64,000 bases of DNA. Origin: Pohlia nutans (taxonomy: Eukaryota > Streptophyta > Bryopsida > Bryales > Mniaceae). The stretch lies in the NCBI GenBank assembly GCA_022496805.1, contig CM040089.1:45864372-45928371 (forward strand), in the 5' to 3' direction. Numbering within the stretch: position 1 is the stretch's first letter; each line of letters starts with the position of its first letter. The translations under genes and the position numbers were made by a program. Below the pieces are notes generated by a model, which was given only the letters and a program-made list of their open reading frames with translations, did not search any database and was not told where the DNA came from. Below, in pieces: positions 12,014 to 24,400 of this stretch.

Positions 12014-12560
12014 TTAACCCCTAAACGTCCAGGCATCCAGTTTCTGGACGTTTGTTGGTCAAACCCAATTTTGATCTTGAAGACGACTATTGTTGCTAAT
12101 ACACCCAACTAAGAAAATGAAGTTTATTAAGTCTAGTTTGAACTCCACTTTTCAAATCTTAAAAATTCCAATTATTGAGTATTTTATTGCTTGTGCAAGC
12201 TTTGTAGCTCAAGGTTTGAATTACACTACATAGGATGTTCACCTTTCGAATTTCAAAATTTAAATAAAAAATTTCTATGGAAAACATATCATGTGATTCT
12301 CCATTGTAATTTGTACCTGCTCCCAAAAAAGTATTAATTTTTTAAAGCTTTTTTGTAATAAAATTTATTTTTTGAAGTATTTGACTTAAAAATTTGTTAA
12401 AAAGGCCATATTAAATCAAAAAAATCTGAAAATTTCAAGACTAATAGGAAACATTCAATTCCATGCATGAAAAATTTTACAAAATATATTTTGATAAATC
12501 TTGAAGGCTAAATTGTGTAGTTTGACTTTCCTACAAAGGAGTGGTACGTTTAAGGGTTTA
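12014..12560. mobile_element. TTAA-ended element with one decayed end
   Basis: Begins TTAACCCCTAAACGTCCAGG, followed by a short CATCCAGTTTCTGGACGTTT fold. The right end is GTACGTTTAAGGGTTTA, which matches the inverted terminal repeat except that the final TTAA reads TTTA. About 547 bp, non-coding. Confidence 0.5.
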
Positions 12561-12693
12561 GGAATCCTATACTCTAACATCCCGTAATCGCACTGAAGGA
12601 AATTTAACAGTGCAATGCACCGTTAGCAAACTTAATGCCGAAGATGCACGCTCCCAAAACATGGGAACTCGATGGAAACTCGAGCTTAACGCC

Positions 12694-12809
12694 GGGTTAC
12701 GCACTGGAATGCGTGCGTTCCCCCATGTTACTGCACCGGCACTCGGGCTGCCGCCCTCGAGCACTGGTGCAGTAACATGGGGTTACGCACTCATTCCAGT
12801 GCGTAACCC
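12694..12809. repeat. Long GC-rich near-perfect hairpin
   Basis: Two arms of about 55 nt pair with few mismatches. The left arm is GGGTTACGCACTGGAATG...CCCCATGTTACTGCACC and the right arm is its reverse complement ending CATTCCAGTGCGTAACCC. The loop is short (about 7 nt around 12749). It sits in AT-rich repeats but is itself GC-rich. It could be a fold-back MITE or a small-RNA precursor. Confidence 0.75.
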
Positions 12810-12814
12810 TATAC

Positions 12815-12889
12815 TTTATTGCATTTTATAATGCATCTTTGCAAAACTGCCGAATTTGGAGAGGGCTCTAGGCATTTAGGGGCTAAAGT
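12815..12889. mobile_element. Terminal fragment of TTAA family A
   Basis: The stretch GCATTTTATAATGCATCTTT, then CAAAACTGCCGAATTTGG and GGGCTCTAGGCATTTAGGGG, matches the right end of family A at 25868-25935 nearly base for base. The terminal TTAA reads CTAA here. The rest of the element is absent, apparently lost next to the hairpin at 12694-12809. Confidence 0.7.
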
Positions 12890-13532
12890 GAGTTGCCCAG
12901 CCACACCTATCTCCGTCATGCAGTCATGCCACCTTCCAAGGCTGGTCCACCGCCAGCTGGCGCCACGCCGGTCACCGGCACCCTGGCAGTGGGCACTTTC
13001 CTGCCCGGTGGCTGTCGGTAGGTCCATCACCGCCGGACAAGTGGTCACCCATACTCGCGGATCTCGCCACGTACCCATCTCCCTCACCCGGCCCGGCCCC
13101 TGCCGGCCCGCCGTCACTTCTACTACAGTAGTACTCCCTCGCACTGCAGTAAGCAAGCTTACCGCGGGCTGCGCTGGCCTCGTCAATGTCGTCCCCTGCT
13201 TCCTTCCTTACAAATACCAAATCCCCCGCCTCTCTACACTTGCTCCTTCGCTCCTTCGCTTCCTATCATTCTGCGTCTTCCTCTTCCTGCAGCCTCCAAC
13301 GAAGAATCCGCCATCAGTTTACTATCACTTGAACCATCCGTGATTTGGCCTCTTTGCTTGTGTGGAGTTTCTTCGCCGTTGTTGTTACTGTTGTTGTTGT
13401 TGGGGAAATCAAGTGGATAGGAACTAGCAGTTTGGAAAGAGTTTTTTCTGAACAAGTCTTTGAGAAGAAGTTCAGTTGGTGGAGCGTTTGAAAGGTGGTT
13501 TTCAGAGCCGGGTTCATTTCCAGAGAGATTCG

Positions 13533-13778
13533 ATGGAGAGGATGGGATGCCGGAGTCATGCGTGGGTGGAGACTGCGCCTCCGCCGCTCATCACCGTGCG
13601 CCGACGCGCGCTGCGGGAGCTTCCGCTCGACACCATTCTGGAAGAAGGAATCGGCATAGCCGGCCACTTGTTGGCCGACACCGCTAATTCCACCACCGAC
13701 ATTGCCAGCCTCGGTGGTCTCTCCAACAACGTGCTTCACCAGCACAGACCTCTTCACGCCGTGGCGTTCGCGCAGTGA
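13533..13778 (+). CDS. Small hypothetical protein, candidate gene
   Basis: An 81-codon ORF from the ATG at 13533 (MERMGCRSHAW...) to a TGA at 13776-13778. It lies in a GC-rich island (about 12.9-13.8 kb) that stands out from the AT-rich surroundings. A CT-rich stretch at 13220-13320 and a TTG repeat at 13378-13402 look like a plant promoter/5' leader. An AT-rich 3' region with repeated TTTGGCGACCGTC (13990-14020) follows. The protein is rich in Arg and Leu at the start, with LPLDTILEEGIGIAGHLLAD in the middle. I do not recognise a family, signal peptide or membrane segment. It could be a single exon of a longer gene or a 5'-capped non-coding transcript. Confidence 0.4.
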   Translation: MERMGCRSHAWVETAPPPLITVRRRALRELPLDTILEEGIGIAGHLLADTANSTTDIASLGGLSNNVLHQHRPLHAVAFAQ

Positions 13779-14474
13779 GTGACTGATAGCGTGCGTGCGT
13801 GAAACCCTAGGTTGTTTATGGCAGTAGTTTTGCCCTTGTTCGACCTGCATAATTTTTTTTAGCCCTTGCAGAGAAAACAATACGATTTCGAAACGGAAGG
13901 TTTACTTGATCTCAGTCACGAGTGCCTGGAAGGATCGACCAGAATTTGATCGTGAGGGTGTAAGTTAGTTAGCTTGACTAGTTTATTACTTGGCGACCGT
14001 CTTTGGCGACCGTCTTTCCAGTTCTTCTGAAGCTGAACTGATGTAAGGATGATGATGCTTCGGAGCTTTGTACATAATGTATCATTATAACTGTGTTTTT
14101 TTATTGGGAATGAAAATGTATATGTAGCATAGATTTCCATAGGTCGGATTGTTTGCTTTGTGGATTTTTTTCTGTGCTTTCCAAGAGTGTGATGAGGAGC
14201 ACTGTACAGTTGTTGAGAGAAATTGACAATTCCATTTACAAGGGGCCAACTGTGTTGATGTGGACATGGGCAAAATGGGTTTTCGCGTCACAGAGTTGAG
14301 TTGAGCTGAGCGTTTGTCGATAAAGATAGTATGTGAGAGAGAGAGAGCAAGAGATGCTTGGACTGGTTCAAACGAAAACTTAGCCAGCTCACTAGAACAT
14401 GACAGTGGCTATCCCAACCCCCAAGGCAACGATGTAACTTACATGGACGGACTGTCCCAAGTTTTATAGCAATA

Positions 14475-14854
14475 TGAGTTATCCGTAAAGTCCATCAAAT
14501 TTTGAAGAAGATACCATGAATATTGTTTTATTAAACTCTTATTTGTTCACTCCAAATAGCTAAAAGGTGTGAAAGATCTTGGTAGTCTATCATTATTAGG
14601 TGTGTAAGAGGTGTGTAAAAGCTTGGTGGTCTTCAAAAGTTTTCAAAAGTTTTTTAGCTCCTTTCTTGGTGCTAAAAAACTTTTGAAAACTTTTGAAGAC
14701 CACCAAGCTCTTACACACCTCTTACACACCTAATAATGATAAACCACCAAAAAATTTCACACCTTTTAACTATTTGGAGTGAACAAATAAGAGAATAATA
14801 AAACAAAATTCTTTGTAGATTCATCAAATTCAAGATGACTTTACGGATAACTCA
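14475..14854. mobile_element. Fold-back MITE, copy 1
   Basis: A 380-bp element that is almost a complete inverted repeat. TGAGTTATCCGTAAAGTC at the left is matched by GACTTTACGGATAACTCA at the right, with arms meeting near 14660 around TTTTTTAGCTCC/GGTGCTAAAAAA. ATA on both sides (14472-14474, 14855-14857) fits a 3-bp target duplication. It is non-coding. Confidence 0.85.
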
Positions 14855-15130
14855 ATACTCATGTAAAAGTTGATTCTCTTATATTTAGTATCACCAAAAT
14901 AGCATGCCTTATTGTAAATGGATCTCTTTTTGTTACATATTTTTGCTTGTGTGTTTGGTTTAACCTTGTCACTGTCCTCCTTCAGTTACATGTTTTAGTA
15001 CTGGATGCCATTAATTGACAATAGTAAAGCACCGGTAACATGGAAAAAGGGGGATCACTTACATTGAAAAACAAGTAAGATGAGTTCTTTTTAGTGAGTT
15101 GGTAACTCAATCAACAAGTCAATGAGCAAG

Positions 15131-15444
15131 TAGAGTTGTCCGTAAAGTCCATCAAATTTTGAAGAAGGAAACATGAATTTTGCTTTATTATACTCTTATT
15201 TGTTCACTCCAAATAGTGAAAAGGTGTGGAAGATCTTGGTGGTTTATCATTATTAGGTGTGTAAGAGCTTGGTGGTGAAAAACTTTTGATGACCACCAAG
15301 CTCTTACACACCTCTTACACACCTAATAATGATTAACCACCAAGATCTTGCATTTTAACTATTTGGAGTGAACAAATAAGAGTAAAATAAAGCAAAATTC
15401 TTTGTAGATTCATCAAATTCAAGATGACTTTACGGATGACTTTA
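15131..15444. mobile_element. Fold-back MITE, copy 2
   Basis: A second, shorter member of the family at 14475. The terminal GTTGTCCGTAAAGTCCATCA pairs with GACTTTACGGATGAC, and the internal arms share ATTTGTTCACTCCAAATAG and TAGGTGTGTAAGAGCTTGGT. The loop side is shortened by about 65 bp relative to copy 1. Confidence 0.82.
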
Positions 15445-16392
15445 GTGGCTTGGAAGATTGGGTTTTTTTTCTTATGGTTTTTTTTTTTTTTTTTTTGGCT
15501 AATTGGTGTTTCAATTTTATCCATCCATCTGAAGATACAATTTATGAAACAGTTTATTGTTCACTAAATAGAATAAAACAATATGGGTTACAACTATCCG
15601 TAATCAGATCAGGTGGCACTCCTAATAGCAGTAGAAGAACCTGTATAATAAGAGCATTGCCACTGTGATTCTTGTATTTGTATCTGGAAAGGGATGAAAC
15701 TGTCCCTGATTTCCAGATACATTATTATAGTCGGGGCTGCATCGTTCAATTGTGCAAAAGTGAAACTAGAAATTGCATGCAGACAACTGGCAATTGATCT
15801 CTCTGCCTTTCGAAAATCATCGCCAAATCAACGTTGTGGGCCAGGTGAACCCCGCGGAGGTGAAAATCAGGTGCAAGAAGTGAAAAAAGTGAAAAATTGT
15901 AGTAAGAAGAGCAATACGAATAGAAAATTTGAATTTTGGAAAACCAACCAAGTTTGTCGGATTCGGGGGCCACTCCTAACAAATTTTGCAGTTACAGCAC
16001 TCCAGTGTGAAGGTTTTTCCTAGAAAACGGATGGAACCACGCAGTGGGGATGCTCTAAGGTGAAGGATGGTTTTTCAATTTTGAAGGTCTTCTCTTCCTT
16101 TTGGAAATTTGGAATCTAGAGTTTTGAACTCCGAACAAATTTAAAAAGGGCCAATAATTTACAATGCAAAAGAAGGGTTAATTTTTGACAAAGGGCCCCA
16201 CCATTCAACATGTCATCTGTCCCTGGCCTTGCAATCTTATTGGACATGATTTTCACCCAGTGCAATTGAACATCTACAATATCGTACCTCACCGTCATGT
16301 TACATTATTAAGCCCCATGCTTTCTATCCCTACTAAATTCTTCAAGACTCTTCAATGGTTTTGGAGACTCTTGGGGATGCTATTTTCCTTGT
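15445..16392. other. Intergenic stretch, no gene recognised
   Basis: It contains a T run (15465-15497) and a 110-codon open frame (15694-16023) without recognisable motif or splice context. The last 80 bp before 16393 resemble a repeat also seen near 26330-26470 and 27700-27900. Confidence 0.4.
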
Positions 16393-16966
16393 TTAACCCC
16401 TAAATGCCAAGAACCCTCTTCAAATTCGGCAGTTTTGCAAAGATGCATCATAAAATGCAACTAAGAGGGATATTTTGAACTTGATGTATGAATAAAAGTT
16501 GTACATTATGAATTTTAGATTCTATCCATACGGTTAAATTTATGACTGCTATCACCAAAAATTTGTATAAAATTTGGAACTCAAGGTTCAAAATTCTTTT
16601 GTAATTCGATTACAAATAAGATATTGGCAATCTGTGGATGAAATTTGTTGTGATTGGTTGAACGTAATACTCTAAGTGTAGTGATTTTTGGAGAGTTTTT
16701 GGTTGCTTAATTTTATGAGTTGACTTTTTTAAGAGCACTTTTACACTAAAATCTTTGAATTTTTGGATGAATCACTACAACATGAAATGAGGCATCAAAA
16801 TTTCATAAATCATCCCCTTTCTAATCAGATCACACATACATGAAGCTAACTTCCCATAAAATCTATAGTAAAAAATCCACACTGCAAAAAGTGCATGACG
16901 GATGAGAACATGGATGAAATCTGTACATCGTTCAAAAAAATGTACACTCAAGCAATGAATGGTTAA
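16393..16966. mobile_element. TTAA-flanked element, family A, full-length copy
   Basis: 574 bp, with TTAACCCCTAAATGCC at the left and AAGCAATGAATGGTTAA at the right. The interior follows the family consensus: GGCAGTTTTGCAAAGATGCA, GAGGGATATTTTGAACTTGA, GTAATACTCTAAGTGTAGTG, and GTGCATGACGGATGAGAA. It splits a dispersed repeat (16310-16392 and 16967-17100) whose unsplit relative is at about 27740-27860, which supports a precise insertion. Confidence 0.85.
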
Positions 16967-17224
16967 TTCTTACTAAATTCCCTCATACAATGCCAAATGT
17001 CCTCTCTCAACATAGTTCCAAGAAAAGTCACTAAATCTTACTAAATTCCGATCCAAGCAGTAGGGGGTTTGGAACCCTATTGTTATGAAGTGTTATGAAG
17101 GTCATGCAGAATAATTATGTTTTTTGGAAAATTGCTTTTCAACAAATGCCAAATTATGTGGATATTCTTGGAGATTCTCTTTTTCACCACATAAAATAGA
17201 ATTTATTTATAAAAATTAATTTCC

Positions 17225-17770
17225 TTAATCCTTTAGCGCGCCAGCGTCCATATATTGGACGACGAACAGATTGAAGCTATTCGGATCTCATCTAGATTGG
17301 ACACTTTTCATCCACCAAAATTACTCTTGGTTATTGTGCAAGTTGACTATTCTTTGAACGGTATGGATCTTCAAAATAGGTTATTATGATTTTTAGAAAA
17401 ATAACACAATCGGTTTATGTCAAGTTTCATTCTTAGTTCAAAAAGTGAGGCCTCAAACATGATTTTCCAAAATAGGTAGAATCAAATAATGGAAACCATA
17501 CCATCTCGTAGGGCATGTTATTCCAATTTCATTACAATTTTTGAAATTTTTTTGTGTTGATTGGGATTTTTAATTGAATTTCAAGAGAAAACCTTTCAAA
17601 ATTAAATAAAAAATATTAATAAAAAATATGATGCATCCAACCGTACGGATGTGATCTTCACATTGACATTTACAAGTTTTCTTTGTACATCTACTCCATT
17701 TTAGGGTTTCATCAAACATTTTATAGCGCATCTTTGAAAACAGTGTTGAATTGGGACGTTAAAGGGTTAA
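17225..17770. mobile_element. TTAA-flanked element, family B, copy 1
   Basis: 546 bp, beginning TTAATCCTTTAGCGCGCC and ending GGGACGTTAAAGGGTTAA. The interior matches the inverted copy at 27154-27692: a segment near GATCTTCAAAATAGGTTATT, AAAAAGTGAGGC, and CATTTTATAGCGCATCTTTG near the right end. It is non-coding. Confidence 0.78.
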
Positions 17771-18408
17771 GATTGTTGTGTTCTTTTTATAATTACAACC
17801 GAGTACAGTATATGGTGTGTTCGGTATAGCCGAGTCAATTGAGCGAAGGCTGCAAACAAGATTATGCAAGTGTAAGTCACTGTTCTTCCAGCAATAATTA
17901 GACACCCACAAAGGATGCCGGTTTTTGAGTACAAACTGAAGAGTATCCTATGACGTATTTCTCCCGTAAGGATCTGTCCTTATTTTAATGAAATGGGAAA
18001 CAAAACTCTACTAATGATTAATCTTAAGTGCTATGCCCTGCAAGAATAAAGGACAAGCACCTGACTGGCTCTCGAATAAAATTTGACACTATGCAGACTG
18101 ACTAGAATCTCCAACCTGTGAAATTACAGCCACCCATATAATATAGGAGTGCTACCTCCAAGGACCTGCAATGAATTACAGAATAAATCTGTTGTATACG
18201 TGCACGCCAAGGACGTGAAGAGTACGATCCAATTCCTCTGATGGATGTCCCAAATTCTCCGAAAAATGAAGCATGTAGCAGGAGAATGCGTGAACCGTAA
18301 ACAAGGTCCTCAACTGGGATGATGCATACGAACAGCTGCATTACGTAAAGATTCGAGAGCATCTAAAACCGCCATGAGCTTCGGGCCTTCGGTAGACTTT
18401 TAACTTGC
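17771..18408 (-). other. 3' flank / untranslated region of the EF-G gene
   Basis: No other coding signal. The 3' UTR and polyadenylation region of the minus-strand EF-G gene should lie here. T-rich plus-strand runs near 17965-17990 could be its A-rich end, but I cannot fix the site. Confidence 0.35.
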
Positions 18409-21400
18409 TTATAAACCAACTCTTTTGTTTGTGTACTCCTTCACCAGCACTGCTTGCGCTTCCTGGGGCACAGCTGCATGCTGATAATACTCCATTGTGA
18501 ACTCCCCCTTACCCTGTCGACAGCGATGGTCATCCATGTTCAGATTCATCCAAGTCACTTTTGTTGCTTCCAAGATTAAAATCGATGTCTCGACAGAAAC
18601 ATGTCCAAACAAGACACAGACGTAAAGTTGTAGGCCACAGATGTACCAAAATACCAGTTGTGTGCTCAGACATACCTGTGTCATGGAGCGCAAACCAGTG
18701 GAGTAGCCAAACATGTTGTTCAATGGTACCTGTCCCACATAAAAGTAACGTCAGTGATTGAAAACTTCCTGAGCGGTATCCCATGGCATGTTTTAAAATG
18801 ATCAGTTAGATATCAACAAGCGGGACGAATTGAGATGTTGACCAGGAAAAGATACTGTGATCGAGGAGAAGAAAATTGCAGGGGAAGAATGGGAAGCGAA
18901 ATCAGTGTACAAATATACTACTCTACAAATTTACAAAATCAAATAATTCAACTATAATAAGGTAACCTGCAATACAGGGTAGAAAAGTTAAGGTCTATAT
19001 TGGTGCCCACGGCCCAAGGAACGTACATAATTGCGCAAATACGCAAAAAAGAAAAATGCAAAGACGACTAATCCGAGTCAAAGAGTTGGGTAGATGCTCA
19101 CATGGGCCAAGACAACAGCATCGTCGCCCTCTTGGTCGCTGCCTACAATAATGCCTTTCCTCCTGTTCACAATGTCCATGATAACATCTGATGAGCTCAC
19201 TAATTTCAAAGCACCACAAGGTTGGACTAATATCATTCACTTTACAACCTTTTAAAAGAAGGATCGGAACATAAAATTGAAGAACAGTCTAGGTCTGAAA
19301 TAGTATAATTTCAACATATATCAATCGAGCAACGCATGGCAGATATTGTCCTATCAATCCAGCATGAATGAAAAAAAGAGAGTACCCAAATGGCTTACGA
19401 TGCAACACAACCACTGTTTCAAGAAAAATACCTTGTACAAAACCCCTCATTGCTAGAAAGCATACCTGTTGATATCCCCAATGATTCCACCCTGGAACTC
19501 TACAGGAGCCCTAAGCTCCACAAGCATGACCGGCTCTAGAATAACAGGCTTTGCTGCCGCATAACACTGTAACACACAAGAATCAGAAATCATGAGATCT
19601 TGTTCCCTCCAAGCTATACAGGTAAAACTTTTAGTGAGGTTTCCAAGAACCAGTATTAAGATACTACAATGCCACTTTAAATACAATGAATAGTACACAA
19701 ATGATCGGTAGAAACTCTAAATTAAGTCGTGAAAAAACTGCACCTGACGAAATGCATAAAGAGCAGCCAGCTTGAATGCAAGTTCACTGGAGTCTACAGC
19801 ATGTGAGGCACCATCAGTCAGAACCACTCGCAAATTCTCCACTGGATGACCAATCAAAGCCCCTCTGCACAACCGAGAATGAATCAATACACCAGCCAGA
19901 AGTACCTCAAAACATTAAACAGAAGGATTAAAATCCAAGTCAATTCAAAATACAAAAAGGAAATGGACAATGGAAATGGCATAGGCTCTGACCATGCCCT
20001 TGTCAAACAATACACCAAACAAGAATATTCATACATGTGATATTAGCATTAAAACTACTGTCCCCAGTTACCTAAGATTCTTAGTTAAGTGATATGCACT
20101 AAATAGTTCCACTGAGAAGTTTAAAAAAGGAGGCTGCACTTACGAGTTGCTAGCTTCTGTAAAGCCTTTCTCGATAGCTGCAATAAATTGGGAGGGGACG
20201 GCTTGTCCAACCATCATATTCTCAAACTCAAATTTCTTCTCACTTCCCTCTGGCAGGGGTTCAATATAACTATCCAGCAGAAACACAAAACCAACACAGT
20301 AAATGAAAATGTCCATTTATCAATTTTTGAAACCAAGAAGTCTGCACAGCAAAGATTCAGCCGATGATCAAAAGAGACAAGTTCGTTCATGTACCCAACA
20401 ACGCGACCATATTGACCCTGACCACCACTTTGCTTCCGATGGAGATAATCAAACTCTGCGCGCTGCGTGATGGTCTCCCTAAAGTTCACTTGTGGCTTTC
20501 CCACTACAGCATCTACCTGCAGAGAAAAGCCAACCCATGACGGAAGTGAGCAAAGTGATATGTTCCACCAGACGCTATACTACCTGAAAAAAGTGCTAGT
20601 GAATAGAGTAGAGGACATCTACATTAAGATGTAAAAGTCACCACAAAAAACTCATATTACTTGGTGGCATCGCCAACTAGCTCAAACAACACCGCAAAAT
20701 AGGGTGCATAGAAGGCATAAACAGAGGTGTCAAAAACCTTGTATTCACGGCGAATGCGTTCAACATATATGTCAAGATGTAGCTCTCCCATTCCAGAAAT
20801 AATGGTCTGCAAAAACACATCTCCAAGCCCCTCAGATACATCCCTTACAATGCGTATGCACTCAGAGACCAAAAACCATTCTTGAATTATCATACTCAAG
20901 TCAAGTAATTGTACATTGAGAATTCCTGGGTGAAGAAAACTATAAGCAAAATGACTTACCTGTCCACTGTCTGGATCCAAGCTGACCCGAAATGTTGGAT
21001 CCTCTTTCTGAAACCGATTTAGAGCCTTTGAAAACTATCAACCCACAAGAATAATAATGTGAGCTTTACTGCATATCCGTGCATGGAATTGCGTCGTCTC
21101 GTTACTTAGGAGCCCCAAGATGAATTAAACTTATTTTAGATTTGCAGCTCATCAAGATTTTCCAGCTGGCTCTCTATCTCGGCAAATGGAAGGATGAACA
21201 GACCTGAGGGCCAACATCTTTTGAGGCAGGAGCAATGGCAAGTGACATCACTGGCTCTGGAACATTCATTGATGTCATGGTATACTTCACAGATCCATCC
21301 GTAAAAGTGTCACCAGAAGAACATTCAACACCAAAAACAGCAACAATTTCCCCAGCGTGGGCTTCTTGGATATCCTGAGACACAACTCACAGGAAAGCTA

Positions 21401-24400
21401 AGAAGAGACACATGATGACAGCAACAATTCAGTACAAAACAAATGCAAAAGTTACTCCTAAGTTCCGATACCAGAAAATCACGTTCTATTTGTCACTAAA
21501 AGAGAGAAGCCAACCAACCTCCATATCGTCAGAATGCATCCGCACTAGTCTAGGCACTTTCACTTTTCTGCCTGTAGTAGAGTTGATGATGAAGTCACCC
21601 CTTCGCATCGTGCCCTCATATACCCTGCAAAATGTAATAAAAACATCAAATACATTAATCCACTTAACGATAACTCAGGATAATAATGCACAGGCGCTAC
21701 ACTAATGATAACATCAATATCCAAAGCTACCAAAAAAACGACCTAGATGTCCTAACAATAAAAGGTCGAATCTAAAATTATCAAGTATTCATGCGACATT
21801 CTGGACAAAGACAACTAAATACACATAAATGAGAAATGTCTGGTACATGCAAGGGTCCTGACTCTGTAAACTGACCACACTGTCAGGATGAGTCCTGAGT
21901 AAGCAGCAAGGCAACTGTCATCACCATTGCAAAGCAACATCAAGACAGAGTGAGACCACAGATGATTGCATACCTCAGGTATGTAAGTTGGCCAAAACGA
22001 CCTTCTTCCAGTTTGAAGGCCAGTGCTACAAGCTTACCATCTGGAGACCCGGTGAGATCCACCTGCAAAAACGGATATTATATCAGTGACAGCAAAACCA
22101 CAGAACAATAAAGTGTCAAAGTGGAGACAACAATGAACAAAACTAGAAAAGATCATGCACAGCTAGAGCGTCTCGACACAGACCATGAAATCAGACAGTA
22201 TATTAAGTGTACATACAGGAATCTGGAAGTCGTCATACTCAAAAGAACACAATACAAGATTGCAGATTCAATAAACAAAAGAATTGCTGTCCAATATAGC
22301 TGGAACCCCTAATACATCATTATTGCAAATGAAACTGTTTGAAAATACCTTTTCTTCGTTCTTGTTCTGATCAAGCGCATGGTTGTTGACCTCGAGTGGA
22401 TTGGGCAAATACTCCACAACACCATCTAAAAGAAGTTGGACTCCCTGTAATAAGCAAGTAAACACAGCGTTCAAGCAACCTCTACACCGCATTACAGCAT
22501 TGTCTTGCATTATAATCAATTATCAACAACTGGGAATCCAAATACCAAATCACTGTCAAATGAGCCCATTGCCACAAAGTAGCAAAAGAACGTGCGAATC
22601 TTGCTGATCGTGACACAGCCTGAGAATCGACCATCCACACTGATTCTTTGACCAGGTTAACATTAGTATGATTCAAGGCAGAACCGATGTCAACTATAAA
22701 ACGATTCTAGCGACTCTTGCCACGTAATGAATCCATCATGAATGCAAGATGAAAAAATTCATACCTTGTTCTTAAATGCACTACCCATAAATACAGGTAT
22801 AAACTGCAGGTTAAGAGTGGCTCGTCGCACCGCAGCCTGCAAGTGCAAAATATTCATCCCCGTATCAGATTAACACCGCATTGTAATAAATTCCCAAGGA
22901 AGTGCCAATGCATCCAAGCTTTAGCGAGAGACAGGGCACCAGATAACGTTGACTTCTCCTCGCACAGGCATGTCATTCGAGTACGTCGATAGTCAAGAAG
23001 TATAGCTGAAAGACTTGTGACAGCAAAGCATCCGCCAAGGCTAAAATTCTAAAAATCTAGATAGACACACATAAAGGAAAAGCAAATTCAAAACCTACCG
23101 AAAGAACATCAGCCGTGATTGGTTGGTCATTGAGAAATAAATCTGCTAACTCGTCATCCACCTCTGAAACAGACTCAATAAGCTCCCGCCTTTTCTCAGC
23201 CACTTCTGCCGCGATCTCACTCGGAATGTCCCCCTTCAGCACCTTCTCTCTGCATTTACAGAAGACATGTTAATCCAGAAGTAAAAGCTTCACATACTGC
23301 TACAACAGTCAAATAGAAGTAGATGAGATGAGCAACACATTTATTGAACAACGCCCAGCAATAGCATCTTGATTTAGTAGCACAAGACATACCCGTGAGC
23401 ACCCTGAAAGTAGTAGGCTTGATTGTGGACGAGGTCGACGAGGCCCGTAATTTGGTCTTCCAACCCGATGGGAAACTGAACAGCTGAACAATTGTGTTTC
23501 AACTTTTTCCTCACCTGCATCCCATTGGCAAAACCCCGAATCCATATTACTTGCTTGACGACACATGGTAAGTTTTTAAGTATATGCTGAACAAAGCACA
23601 GCAATAGTGACCAGACTACCTAGCTAACAAAGTCATCAAACCCCGAAAGTGCCAGGAGAACATTCAACAAGCAGTGGTATGATCATGATTTGAAGCAAAA
23701 TAACCTGATCAATAACTTTCCAAGGATCTGCTCCTGATCGATCCAGTTTATTGATGAAGGCAAGGCGTGGAACGTTGTATCGCCTCATTTGCCGATCAAC
23801 TGTAATGGACTGACTTTGTACACCTCCCACGCTACAAAGAACGAGCACCGCTCCGTCAAGTACACGAAGAGCCCTTTCCACTTCAATTGTGAAATCCACG
23901 TGACCCGGCGTATCGATGATGTTGATCTGTCTCCGACCAGAATATACAGAACTTGAATCACTAACGCTTATGAGAAAAGACACAGCACCTAAAGATGTAA
24001 GTCGGCTCATAGGCAGAAATAATAGAATAGTTTCTGCTACACTCTCCACAATAGTAATTCCTATATCCTGCACTATTTCAGTAGTACATGCAATGTCAAA
24101 GCGACACAGGTTCTTCAAAAGTTGAAAATGCACATATTTTTCTGAATGTACTATTAAATGCATGGAGCGTAGTCATTGATATCAAATTCAAAAGAATCTC
24201 CTTGTCCCAAGATATTGAATTCTTGAAGCAGAACATACGGTATCTAGGGCGCACAAGGCATGATCACGGCGAGAAAACACTCCGCTGCAGTAACTATGTA
24301 ATAAGCTCCACATGCTCATGTAAACCGTCCTCAGTGCACTACCGGTATTCAACACAGCTACGAAACCCTGGAACTTCGAAATAAAATTTGAGCTGCTTCG

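Noticed and set aside
12819..13343. 174-codon plus-strand and overlapping minus-strand frames in the GC-rich island
   Set aside because: GC-rich sequence has few stops in all frames; no motif, and frames overlap on both strands. Only the ATG frame at 13533 has leader-like context.
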